Source: Actinostola sp. cb2023
Lineage: Eukaryota; Cnidaria; Anthozoa; Actiniaria; Actinostolidae
Assembly (NCBI GenBank): GCA_033675265.1
Contig: JAUJYZ010001396.1
Span: 1 to 64,000 of the forward strand
Length of the DNA: 64,000 bases
Direction of reading: 5' to 3'
The notes below the pieces were generated by a model. The model did not search any database and was not told the DNA's origin. It worked only from the letters and a program-made list of their open reading frames with translations. Below, piece after piece: positions 1-33,979 of this stretch (position 1 is its first letter; every line of letters begins with the position of its first letter). The position numbers and the translations under genes are program-made.

Positions 1-14
1 TCAGATACACACAC

Positions 15-233
15 CACAGGGAGCCCAAGCTCATTATCTGTGAAGACCGTTTAATTTGCATATTTACAGTAAATGTATGTGGCAAGATTTTTCGTAAATA
101 ATAAAACTTTTTTCACACAAGTAGTAAGAACGAAAAAAAGGTTTATTATTTACGAAAAATCTTGCCACATACATTTACTGTAAATATGCAAAATTAAACG
201 GTCTTCACAGATAATGAGCTTGGGCTCCCTGTG
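15..233. mobile_element. Palindromic MITE, CACAGG family, with 7-bp target duplication
   Basis: About 100-bp near-perfect inverted arms begin and end CACAGGGAGCCCAAGCTC / GAGCTTGGGCTCCCTGTG. Both flanks read CACACAC (8-14 and 234-240). It lies in the LRRC9 intron after exon 23. The flank is itself a CA repeat, so the duplication is better supported by the second copy at 26647. Confidence 0.75.
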
Positions 234-420
234 CACACACTAGGTTAATCCAAAGCAGCCCAAGTCAATACAAGTGGATTGACAAACAGCAAAAAAAAAA
301 TCCTCAGAGTTGTGTTCAGTGTTCAAGTTTGAACACAATCCAATGTGCCACTTAATCTAGCTAATGTAAAGTCACGCCGCGATGACGTCATGTTGGTTGT
401 TACTATGGTAACCAGCCTAC

Positions 421-23564
<23,144 letters not shown>

Positions 23565-24033
23565 ATCCTCATCGATCAGATATCGTATTATTATACTTCA
23601 TTGAATACTTCATTAAGCTATAAACGAACTCAAAAACCGCCTCCAAATCCAAAACAACATCTTTCCTCCTTTAATTCCCGCCATCGAACTGCCGACATTT
23701 TGGATTTGACTGTACTCAAACCGAAGCCATTTGATTGGTTCTTTCGTTACCGGGGTGACAGAACCAAGGGCCTTTCATGAGATTAGTACCCCCTTACTAA
23801 ACAACCCAGTGGAATATAGTTCCCACATGAAAAATTGTCGAATTCTTTACAAAATACAAGTAAAATCTTGAAGAGAAATAAAGAGATCTCACTTTTTTAA
23901 ATAACTGATATGAACTTGAGTGTTTGTTTTTATTATTTTCGTGGTAAATTTGAGGGTTCTGGAGCTGTATGCAGAATAAGGTCCATTGGTGGGCTGGTCT
24001 AGAGGTGCAGCTTCCGAAGGTTTTTTCGCAAAC
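23565..24033. promoter_or_regulatory. Putative shared promoter between LRRC9 and the first ECH-family gene
   Basis: About 470 bp separate the minus-strand LRRC9 alternative start (23564) from the plus-strand ATG at 24034. No repeat or MITE is obvious here, unlike almost all flanking DNA. Head-to-head spacing suggests a bidirectional promoter. No TATA box is convincing, and the call rests on layout alone. Confidence 0.35.
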
Positions 24034-25359
24034 ATGGCGAGCACGTTGTTGAAGAGCGCGCGATTGACATCGCGAATTCCTCGCTTTTTAGCTTCCTCCA
24101 GAAGACTAGCGAGCTCATTCGTTGAGACTGAACAGAAAGGCAAAGTGTTGGTAGTCTCGATCAATCGTCCAGAGAAACGCAACGCCATAAACACCGAAAC
24201 TGCAACAGAACTTGTTGAATGTTTCCACAGCTTTGAAATCGACGATTCGTCTGCTGTAGCTGTTCTGTGTGGAAAAGGGGGTTATTTCTGCTCTGGTTAT
24301 GATCTTGAAGAACTCTCTCAAAGAGATGCAGAAGATTTCTTGAGTAAACTGAAACCTCCAGGCGATGGCAATGGACCTTTGGTTAGTATCGATCGATATC
24401 AGTCTTGCAAGCTTCGAATCTTATTTTGTTTTCATTATCGGTTATTTTACTGCGTTTGTTGGCTTTTTGCAAAGCGTATTACAGATTTCCTTGTTTTGGA
24501 CAAATCTTAGACGTGTATTTTGACGTGAAGACGAAAAGAATGGCGTGAAATAAGTTTTGTTCGTGTTCTCTCATCCTGCACAACATGGCTTCGTACAATG
24601 CACATGCACGCAGTCACGCATTGAATGATAGAACACTTCCGGTAATAAATAATTTAATCAAGGCACGAAAACAACGGTACATTGACGATATAAAAATACT
24701 TTAAACACCTACAAATGTTCTGTATTTCTAATGTTAGGGTCCTACAAGGCTAAAGCTGACCAAACCCGTAGTTGGAGCTATCCAAGGGCATGCTGTGGGG
24801 GGTGGTCTGGAGTTGGCATTGATGTGTGATTTGAGGATAGCAGAGGAAAGTACTGTCTTTGGTTTCTTTAATCGGAGATTTGGTAAGCCTGAATCTACAA
24901 AATTGTTCCTTACCAGTCACAGCGAAAAATAGTAAGTAACATGCATTTAATAATTTATTTGTTGTAGGTGTTCCCTTGCTTGATGGTGGCGCTGTGAGAC
25001 TGCCATATATCATTGGTCTTTCCAGAGCCTTAGACTTGATCATGACAGGCCGTGCAGTTCACTCAGACGAAGCATTACACATTGGGCTTGCAAATAGAGT
25101 GGTACCTAATGGCAGTGCCGTCGAGGAAGCCATCAAGTTGGCCACACAAATTTCCAAGTTTCCCCAAGATGCCTTGAAAGCTGATCGAAAGACTGCATTC
25201 TACTCTGCGTACAATGCTGATTCATTTTATGATGCCCTCACTTATGAATACCGCAAAGGTGTCAAATTACCAACTATCAAGGACAGTATTGCCGGGGCTC
25301 AGAAATTCCAGAGTGGCATTGGGAAGAAGGGTTCTTTTGAAGAATGGCTTGACCATTAG
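24034..25359 (+). CDS. Enoyl-CoA hydratase/isomerase (crotonase) family protein, mitochondrial form
   Basis: Three exons: 24034-24381, 24738-24882 and 24968-25359, 294 residues. The ATG at 24034 is preferred to an upstream in-frame one at 23986 because it gives a clean presequence: residues 1-28 hold five Arg and one Lys, no acid and many Ser/Leu, a typical mitochondrial targeting peptide. The crotonase fold is clear: [11 protein letters not shown], oxyanion-hole FCSGYDL (about 89-95), [13 protein letters not shown] (about 135-147) and a helical C-terminus. Glu141 matches one catalytic glutamate of ECHS1. The second catalytic Glu is replaced by Asn161 (GFFNRRFG), so canonical hydration is doubtful and the substrate is unknown. 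A poly(A) signal AATAAA lies at 25804. Confidence 0.9.
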
Positions 25360-25803
25360 TAAAAACACTCCCGACTTATTCCTATTGAAAATGAAAACAA
25401 AAACACGTACATGAAAACATGTGTCGTCGTTACAGTTATTGTAAAATATTATATTTTGATTCACTAATATCTCAACTCGAGCTCTATCAAGGTACAATAT
25501 TGTAGACCTGTGTAGTTTTTACACGCACTTCACTGGTTGAGGACTGCACCAAATATTGTATGAGCGATTGTAGTTGGAGGACAAGAGAAGTTAAAGATAA
25601 AATGTTTTAAAGCTGTATTGGTGTTGGAAGCACAAAAAATATATATATTATCTAGCTATGTGTGTAAGGAAGAATTATATTCAGCGTAGGTAGTTGAGTC
25701 TTCAGGAAATGGGTGTAGTAAACTAAGGGTTTCAAGATTTATGAAGGAATATTTTGATATGTGTACAACAGTATTGCTATTAAATTTATAAACTGAAAAA
25801 TTC

Positions 25804-25809
25804 AATAAA
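25804..25809 (+). terminator. Poly(A) signal of the first ECH-family gene
   Basis: AATAAA about 445 bp after the stop codon. The equivalent hexamer and its flanks are kept in the downstream paralogue at 35707. Confidence 0.5.
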
Positions 25810-26007
25810 AACTACTCAAACGAAAACCTTTGTAGTTTTCTCTCGCGCAAAAGAAGAGTATTAGCAGCTGGCTACCTGCCTGATTTTCACTGGCAGTGCA
25901 ATCATAAGCATGAGAACTTTGCCTGTGAAAACACAAGAACATCAAAGGGACAAACTTTTATCCTTGCATGTGCTTACAGTATGTTTACTACTGTCAGGTC
26001 CATTATG

Positions 26008-26130
26008 CCCCCCCCCCCCCCCCCCCCCCCCCCCAGCTTTCTATGTTCTATACAAAAATGATGCACGCCTGAGCTCTTGAAATGCTAGCCAGTGGCTCAG
26101 AAGTGCATCATTTTTGTATAGATAGAAAGC
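26008..26130. repeat. Poly-C tract and adjoining hairpin element
   Basis: A C run of about 26 at 26009-26034, then inverted GCTTTCTATGTTCTATACAA / TTGTATAGATAGAAAGC around a loop with GCTCTTGAAATGCTAGC. Related pieces occur at about 32682 and 34335-34380 in intron 1 of the second ECH-family gene. Confidence 0.7.
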
Positions 26131-26646
26131 CATCTTCTATTTATTTTATAATATAACTAGACTCATTGAGCATTCACTTGGCGGACGGGATAATCAGCTG
26201 GAACTCCTAGCCATGTCCTAGCCAAGCGCCGAGTGGCCAAAATATAGAACTAGACGCTCTATTAGCTTACGTGAACTCGGGCTTCTTAATAAAGCTATTT
26301 TAATAGAAGCCTACTTTTGTGTCCGTTGTCCGTTATAACGGGTGTCCGAAAAATATTTCACTGGAAAATACCAACATTCAAGTTGGAGTAAATTAATATT
26401 CAACATAAGTTTATGTAAACTAGACGCTCTTCTAGCGTGAAGTCGGGCTTCTAAATGAAATGTAACCTATTTGAACTAAATATAGATATCTTATAGTGCG
26501 ATTTTCAGTGCGATTGAAACAGTTTTTGGTTGCTCGTCGTTGAGTGACTCGAGCTCGATAGAACATGCTTTCCTTGCAATTTCAGTACTGCGAACTTTAC
26601 AGTATATCAGTAAAAACGTTATAGCCCGACTTCACTCTACTAGAGC
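26131..26646. other. Intergenic stretch without a recognised gene
   Basis: CTAGACGCTCT occurs at about 26250 and 26420, near GGGCTTCT, so this may be diverged repeat. No ORF with a family match. Confidence 0.4.
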
Positions 26647-27041
26647 CACAGGCAGCCCAACCATTGCTTTTGAGGCTATTTAATAATAAATATAAATACA
26701 TTTATATTCGCGCGTCTTTTTTTTAATGGGTTTCCTGTGGTAGAGCGCGCGCGTATTATATTGGGTTCCCTGTGTATAGAAATGTATAATGTTGGGATCC
26801 CTGTGTGCATCCTGCGGGACGCGCCCGCAGCAAATGTGTATATACATGTACTGCGGGACGCGCGGGATGCGCACAGGGAGCCCAACATTATACCTTATTC
26901 AACACAGGAAGCCCAATATAATTCGTATTGTGCGCGCGCGCGCTCTACCACAGGAAACCCATTAAAAAAAAGACGCACGAATATAAATGTATTTATATTT
27001 ATTATTAAATAGCCTCAAAAGCAATGGTTGGGCTGCCTGTG
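26647..27041. mobile_element. Palindromic MITE, CACAGG family, nested copies, 7-bp target duplication
   Basis: Long inverted arms start CACAGGCAGCCCAACCATTG and end CAATGGTTGGGCTGCCTGTG. CTAGAGC flanks both sides (26640-26646 and 27042-27048). Inside are further inverted CACAGGAAACCC and CACAGGGAGCCCAACA termini, so elements of one family are nested. Confidence 0.8.
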
Positions 27042-27285
27042 CTAGAGCGTCCTGTTTCAATCTAAATTTCGATTTAGACGAGAAAAGACTTATATTTTGG
27101 CCCCTTGACCTCCGGTGCTTTCCCTGATTGGTTTGTGCTTTCTAATCTTTCTTGGCTAGACTTCATGTCTCCTTCGGCTTTAGCGCGCATGCGCTGTAGA
27201 AAGGCGATTTGGAGCCTAAGACGAAGAATACGACCGCTCTGCATTTTTAGAGTCGGTGCTTCCACAGGAAGCCCGACTAATTAGA

Positions 27286-28037
27286 TAATGACATTCCAGC
27301 GTGCAGCGCGCGCACTTCAACTAAAATGCTATTCAAAAACACAACAGAATCCTCAACTTTCTTGCCATTTTGTTCACCATTCTTGTTCTTTTTGTATCAA
27401 AAATTCATAGTTTCGGGGTACAGTAAAAACCCGCGAGTAAGAACCTAGTTTTCCCAAGTTAGCCTAAACAGGTTCTTATATAAATGGTACTTAGCACAAA
27501 TTGAGGCTATTTAGGTTCTTAAATAGGTTCTTACTTTCTAAAGAAAAAAAATACATTGTAGCTAATAGAATTTAGTGGTATTCAGCCTGTATTCCTTATA
27601 ATATAACATCTGCATACCATCAACATTGGCATTTACATTGTATTGAATTGGAGTACTGTAATAAGGCACCTGTGTCTCCAAAAATGTTGATCTATCTTAT
27701 TCACCCAAGTGTACACATCTTTTTATATAGATTTTAGAAAATAAGAACCTGTTTCAAATTTTAGGCTAAACAGGTTCTTGTATAGAGGGGGTATAACTGG
27801 CAAATTTTAGCCTAACAGGTTCTTAAAAACTAGGTTCTTACTCGCGGGTTTTTACTGTATCGCAATGTTTTCAACAACAAAGTCGAGGAAAAGTTTGATT
27901 TGAAGATTGTTTTAGCTATTCACTTTGAACCTAAGCTCACAGCCGTGCACCATAAAAAGTTTGCAATTTTATTGATAGATAGGCCCGTGCGCCTAGCTAG
28001 CATCCAATGAAATCGCGCGTTCTTAGGATGTTACCAA
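27286..28037. repeat. Repeat unit A (inverted relative at 32090-32575), containing a MITE
   Basis: Sequences around CAGAATCCTCAACTTTCTTG and AACCTAAGCTCACAGCCGTG recur, reversed, at 32090-32575. The second copy lacks the 437-bp element at 27421. Confidence 0.8.
27421..27857. mobile_element. 437-bp MITE with TA target duplication, confirmed by an empty site
   Basis: Inverted ends CAGTAAAAACCCGCGAGTAA / TTACTCGCGGGTTTTTACTG, with TA on both sides. The related repeat at about 32282 reads GCGATATACCGAAAC, the uninterrupted site. Confidence 0.88.
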
Positions 28038-28211
28038 TGTTTATATTATAATCAACAATAGAAACCATTTTTAATTGCACGGGTTATTCTCTGGATTGAG
28101 GCTAAGCCTGAGCAAACGCGTCTTTTGTCATTGAGGCCTTTTATCAAGGAGTACAGCGGTGCGTAAACAACTCGAAACTGCATGGAGTATTGATTTATAA
28201 TATGGCATCTA

Positions 28212-28353
28212 GAGTGCAAACCATATGTCCGTGAAACTACTAACTAATTAGTACTAAATAGCACTGATGAAACAATAGAAAACAATAGAGATAACACTAT
28301 TTAGTACTATTTAGTAATAGTACTATTTCACGGACGAGATATGGTTTGCACTC
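28212..28353. mobile_element. MITE, GAGTGCAAA family, copy 1
   Basis: Ends GAGTGCAAACCATATGTCCG / GAGATATGGTTTGCACTC, TA flanks, and an internal hairpin around ACAATAGAAAACAATAGAG. Confidence 0.82.
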
Positions 28354-28588
28354 TAAAGAGAGCGTGCAGCCCAATAGTTCATTGCAATTTTAGCCAATGA
28401 GCGCGCGCGTTATTTCGAACAGCGCGCGCACGATCAGACGAGGCCAGTGGGAAGTTGACGAGAGCGTGCAGCCCGGAAAACACTAGATAGCCAGTTTAGA
28501 AGCAATGACCTAAACCAGGTCAAGATTTGAATAGCAATAGGAACTATCGTACAACAATAGGAACTATTGTTAGATATGCCTCGTTCTA

Positions 28589-28779
28589 GAGTGCAAACAC
28601 TAAAACCACTAAATAGTGCAATGTCTTTTGTTTTCTAGAGTGCAAACACTAAACCCATGAAACAGTGCTAACTTTAATTAGCACTAAATAGTGCAATGTC
28701 TTTTGTTTTCTATTGTTTCATTGGTGCTATTTAGCACTAAATAGTTTGTACTGTTTCACGGTTTTCAGTGCTTGCATTC
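28589..28779. mobile_element. MITE, GAGTGCAAA family, copy 2, with an internal partial duplication
   Basis: GAGTGCAAACACTAAA occurs twice (28589 and about 28638). The right end is diverged (GTGCTTGCATTC). The interior repeats ACTAAATAGTGCAATGTCTT. Confidence 0.65.
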
Positions 28780-28799
28780 TACAAAGGACATGTCTTTGT

Positions 28800-29585
28800 A
28801 GAACAAGGCATCTATTGTTATTCCGAATCTTGACCTTAGGTCATTGCAATATAGTGTTTTCCGTGCAGCCCATGGGGAAATAGTTCATAGAGCCCTAGCC
28901 AATCAGAGCCGGTGCGTGTTATATCCACTACCAAATCGAGCAGGGGACTGGGAACGAGTTCATTAGAATTAATGTAATTACGAATTTAAGTTTATGAGAT
29001 GAAACAGCATGTTAAAATTAGCATCTGTGCAAAGTTTAATGTGATTTGAGCGAATTCTGTCAGAATTATAAGCTTTTGAAGTTGCGTTGTCCCTCCAAAA
29101 TTTTACAGTGAATGTATGGTTTGGAGGGACAACGTAAAAAAATAGGCAGTCAAGGACTGCATGTGGCTACTGTAAATAAACCTGGGAATAATAATAATAA
29201 TAAACAAAAACAGAAATAAACAAAAAAGATGGTCTATAACTACATGTAGTTACTGCGGTTTTGAAATGTAGAAGAAATGTGTAGTTGGATTGATTCCTCT
29301 GTTGAACTAGTATGCTTGAACTATCTATGCAATTTAATACAAAGTTTAATGGAATTTTTAAAACAATTGTGTACGTATCAACAATCAATATGAACAGTAT
29401 TGATATATCATTAGTGATTGAATATTAATATTAATTTAACATTGTTCTGTATATAAGATTGTTGAACTCAACTTTGATGTTTATTTATTTATTTGACTTC
29501 GCCTAAATATATGAAAACATTGAATATACATTGTAATAAATAGTAACTCTAATTTGAAGATAAGTTTACACTCTAATATATACAT
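28800..29585. other. Intergenic stretch without a recognised gene
   Basis: Contains GAGCAGGGGACTGG (about 28938), whose complement recurs near 30770, and an inverted pair near 29090 and 29120 (GTCCCTCCAAA / TTTGGAGGGAC). No coding signal. Confidence 0.4.
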
Positions 29586-30213
29586 GTACTATTTTATGCT
29601 ATTTTGCACCAGAAACCAGAAACCAGACACATCTCTCGTGTGTAAAGATTTGTTCAGGTTTCACAGGCTCACCACCCTGTGTTTGTGTATTGGGCTTCCT
29701 GTGTCTTATTTGATCAACAAAAGCATGCATTATTTAGGACCGGTAAATCACTGTCCTTTTTGATATCTTGAATTTCTAAAACTGCTTTCTAAATAAAGAT
29801 TAATATCTACTTGAGTCCTGTATGTGATTTATTTAGCGATTAGAACGGGATTTGAGAGTTTTGGGACTAAGACTAAACGAGAGCCGAATCTGTCTGAATC
29901 GAATTCGAAGTGTTTGTTTGTGTCTCGTATAAAGACATTTGTTCCTCGAAGAGAATTACTTATAGTAATAACTTGACACTTTAAACAGGTTCACATGGAA
30001 GTGCTCGACTGCACAACTGACCAGTCGATCAGTCCACAGCTATTTATAAAAGACCGAACAAACACAATCGATATTCACGGCTGGAAAATAATCTCAACAA
30101 ACCGTCACTATGTCACTGAAAAACTTGAAAACATCTTCATGAACAAACACTTGACACTTTGCACGAGAGATGTGTCTTGTTTATGGTGCAAAATAGCATA
30201 GAATAATAGTATA
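29586..30213. mobile_element. 628-bp inverted-repeat element
   Basis: Ends of about 55 bp: TACTATTTTATGCTATTTTG and CAAAATAGCATAGAATAATA, both with CACATCTCTCGTG internally. A 68-codon ORF at 29995-30201 inside it runs into the right arm and matches nothing I recognise. Confidence 0.7.
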
Positions 30214-30808
30214 TTTAGAGGTGTAAACTTACCCTTCTAAACAACGCGTTCGCGAAGCGAAATTTAAAGCACATGGAAAACATCCTACAGACGTTTTGAA
30301 TCGATAAAACGTCGACAACCACACGAGAGATCACGAAAATAGCCGATAACTTTCCGAAAGCTGCCGAAAGAGCTGATAGTCACGAAAATCCTACGAAAAT
30401 CTACGAAAATATATCGGAGATCACTGGAGAAACGTCGGCTATTCGTCGGCTATATCGTCGATGACTTCGTCGCTGTTCGTCGCCCAGTGTTCGATTGATA
30501 ACAATCGGTTCCGAAGGCTATCCGAAAATTAGTTACGGACTTACTTACACACTCGATGACATAGTGGCTACTTTCTTCTGAGAAGAGAAGTAGCCACAAA
30601 AATTACAGAGTTTGTATGGGAAAATAGACATATTTGATGCCATCTAGCATCGTCAATATTAAGCCGAAGTTCACCAAACTTTGCAGACTAGCTAAGTTTG
30701 ATCTGCTCTCTCAGAAAATGATGCCTAATTTTACTAATATCAAATTGAATTAGTTTTACGGACTTGGTACCAGTCCCCTGCTCGTTTTGGTAATGGCTAA
30801 ACTGAATA
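30214..30808. other. Stretch upstream of the second ECH-family gene
   Basis: Rich in ACGAAAAT.C, CGTCGGCTAT and CCGAAAG short repeats (30290-30530). A hairpin GTGGCTACTT...AAGTAGCCAC lies at about 30570-30598. No gene is recognised. Confidence 0.45.
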
Positions 30809-31088
30809 CAGCTAATTGCATAATCGTTGTCGGGTTGAAAATCATGAAAGCTATGACCAAAAGGAATTCTGGGAAATTAAAACTCTCAAATAACACCGTC
30901 AAATCATCGACCTTTTTATCCAGACTTGTAGGATCTTCAGTTAAATAGCTCATATACCTTCAAAACTACGAGAACATTGAATATATCTGTATGTAATGCA
31001 GGTCATGAACTGATTTCCCATCCACCCTTGCGGTCTCAGCTTTTATGATTTATGATATTCGACCCGACAACGATTATGCAATTAGCTG
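30809..31088. mobile_element. MITE forming the 5' flank of the second ECH-family gene
   Basis: Inverted ends CAGCTAATTGCATAATCGTT and AACGATTATGCAATTAGCTG, each flanked by TA, define a 280-bp element of Tc1/mariner type. It ends about 43 bp before the paralogue's ATG and meets the edge of the duplicated segment (31098), so it probably supplies promoter sequence. Confidence 0.75.
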
Positions 31089-31130
31089 TATACATGCAGA
31101 GGTGCAGCTTCCCAAGGTTTATTCGCAAAC

Positions 31131-33941
31131 ATGGCAACGAGCTCGTTCGTTGAGACTGAACAGAAAGGCAAAGTGTTGGTAATCTCAATCAATCGTCCAG
31201 AGAAACGCAACGCCATAAACTCCGAAACTGCAACAAAACTTGCTGAATGTTTCCGCATCTTTGAAATCGACGATTCGTATGCTGTAGCTGTTCTGTGTGG
31301 AAAAGGGGGTCATTTCTGCTCTGGTTATGACCTCGCAGAACTCTCTGAAAAAAAGCCAGAAGATTTCCTATCCAGCATAGCACCTCCAGGCGAAGGCGAT
31401 GGACCTTTGGTTAGTATTTCGTTATCGATTATTTTATTAAGCTGCGTTTGTTGGCGGCTCTTTCTCAGTGTATCACTGTCCTGAAAAACCTTTGTTATTC
31501 AAATCAAGAGCTCTTTCCGGTATTCAAATTTGCAGGATTTCAGGACGGTGCGGTGAATACGCTGTTTGCAAAGCGTATTATAGATTTCCTTGTTTTGGAC
31601 AAATCTTAGACGTGTATTATTTGAAGTTTCAATTTCTTGTGGATGCCAAAATGGCGTGGAATAAGTTTTGTTAGTGTTCTGGTGTCCTGCACAATTACTG
31701 TTGATCACACATATATGGCTTCGTATGTTTAGGTTGCGCTTGATTGGCAGCACCACATATTTTACTTGCTCCTACTTTTGATGTCTTTCTGCTCAATATT
31801 GTGGTCGACCTTTAATTTTAACATTATTGGTGGATATATTAACTTATATTGCTCATTATGGTCAAGATTTACTACGCTGCTACTCGTCTTTGGTCAATTT
31901 TTACTTCGTTATCGAAGTTACCGCGTCTCGATGCAGTTGACTGGTCAAATGTCAAAGCTGTTGGTATTGCTCGTAACATCGTTTATCGAGGCTGTAAAGC
32001 AGGGAGAAACAAACCAAGAACAATCTGCAGAACACTCACTAGCATCATGTACATGCTCATGTACATGCACGCAGTCACGCATGTAATATCCTAAGAACGC
32101 GCGATTTCATTGGATGCTAGCTAGGCGTACGTGCACCATTTTGTATGGTACACGCCTAGCTACCAATCAAATTGCAAACTTTTTATGGTGCACGGCTATG
32201 AGCTTAGGTTCAAACTGCTGAATAGCTAAAACAATCTTCAAATCAAACGTTTCCTCGACTTTGGTGTTGAAAACATTGCGATATACCGAAACTAAGTTAT
32301 GGATTTTTGATCAAAAGAGCTAGAACTGAGAATGGTGAACAAATTGGCAAGAAAGTTGAGGATTCTGTTGTGTTTTTGAATAAAATTTAAGACCCCGGTC
32401 CACACTAAAACGCTAACCTGCGTTTTCCTATTGTTTCTGCTAATGAGCTGATTGTTTTCGATTCCCTTGAGGATATAGAACAATATAAAAACGATGCGTT
32501 TTCAAACGAAAACGGAGAAGTGTGGACGGGGCCTTAGTTGTAGCGCGGCATGCTGGAATGTCATTTTCTAATTTACATAAATTCATGTTGAATATTAATT
32601 AACTCGAACATTTAAAACAATTTCAGAATGTTGGTCTTTTCCAGTGAAATAATTTTCGACTAATTATAAAATAAATAGAAGATGGCTTTCTATGTTCTAT
32701 ACAAAATTAGAATATAGTCATACTCACTCGACCAATCAGCGCCCAGCATTTGTGCGCTCTATATCTCATAAAGTAACTAATAGGGCTTTAACAATGGACT
32801 CATTAGTATTCTCTATATAGAGAATACTAATAAAGCTCTTTGTTTTCTTTTGTTACAAAGCCTTATTAGTATTCTCTATATAGGGAATACTAATGACTAA
32901 CTTAGAGAATCGAATACTAGAGTGCAAATATTATATCCATGAAATTGTTAACTGGCTAACTAAATAGTACTAATAAATAGCACCAAATGCTTTATCATTG
33001 TTGTCTACTCAGTAGTAAAACTAGTAAAATGTTAATTAGTACTAAATGTTAGCGCTTATTTCACGGATATAATATTTGCACTCTAATATATAACGTGTAC
33101 TAAGAAAAACTATATACAAAAAATATTATAATAATCTTAGTTTAATCTTCAAATACTACTCAAATATTATAATCATAATCCAATAAATCGACAGTTATTT
33201 GGATTCGTTAAGCAGCTAGATGTAATACATGAATACTGATACAGAAATACAGATCATAACTATACTAAACACTAAATAAACGTAGCGAGTCACTTACTCT
33301 TCAAAATGAAATCACAAACGAGTTTCTCCATGTTCTGCAAGAAGTGTAGATGTAGTTCTCCGTATGATTATTGCGATATAGCCGGTAGTCCAATCTTTCA
33401 ATATATTAAATGTCCACATCGTGCTTGAGTTTTCTTTGGTGTGCATTATTTCTCTCGTTTTTCAATTTCGTCCGTTCTAACTGCTTTGAAGAAACTTTGA
33501 GATTTCTGTCTTCATTTCCACAACAAATATCGGCAATTTCTAGCTTTGCAAGCTTCGTATTTAAAGCCTCAAGCTTCGGATATTCATCTTCACTCCACTG
33601 AAGTCACACACAACTGAACAGCTTTGCATAAGCGTATGTGCATTTGAAATCAGTATTCCTTTGGGAAAGCAACAGACATGCAGCCAAAGAATACTCTCGT
33701 GCGTTATTCTCTAACCCTTACATGATGCACTTCTGAGCTCTTGACTGAAATGTTTGGGTTGCAACTACGTGGTGAAATATTATTTCCTTTACCAAATAAA
33801 ACAACTTGCTTATGAGCTTGTAGAGCAATCAAAAGAACACCTCTGAGCCAAATTTTGGAACAGAAGAACATTTATTTACCGAGTTATGGACGAACGAAGT
33901 TTCCAAATATTTGGTGTAAATGAATGGCGGCGCCATGTTGG

Positions 33942-33979
<38 letters not shown>

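Noticed and set aside
24889..25043. Antisense ORFs over the crotonase exons (also at 34490-34804)
   Set aside because: They mirror conserved sense codons in both copies and show no family similarity of their own.
29995..30201. 68-codon ORF read as a small gene
   Set aside because: It lies inside an inverted-repeat element and ends in its terminal arm; no similarity.
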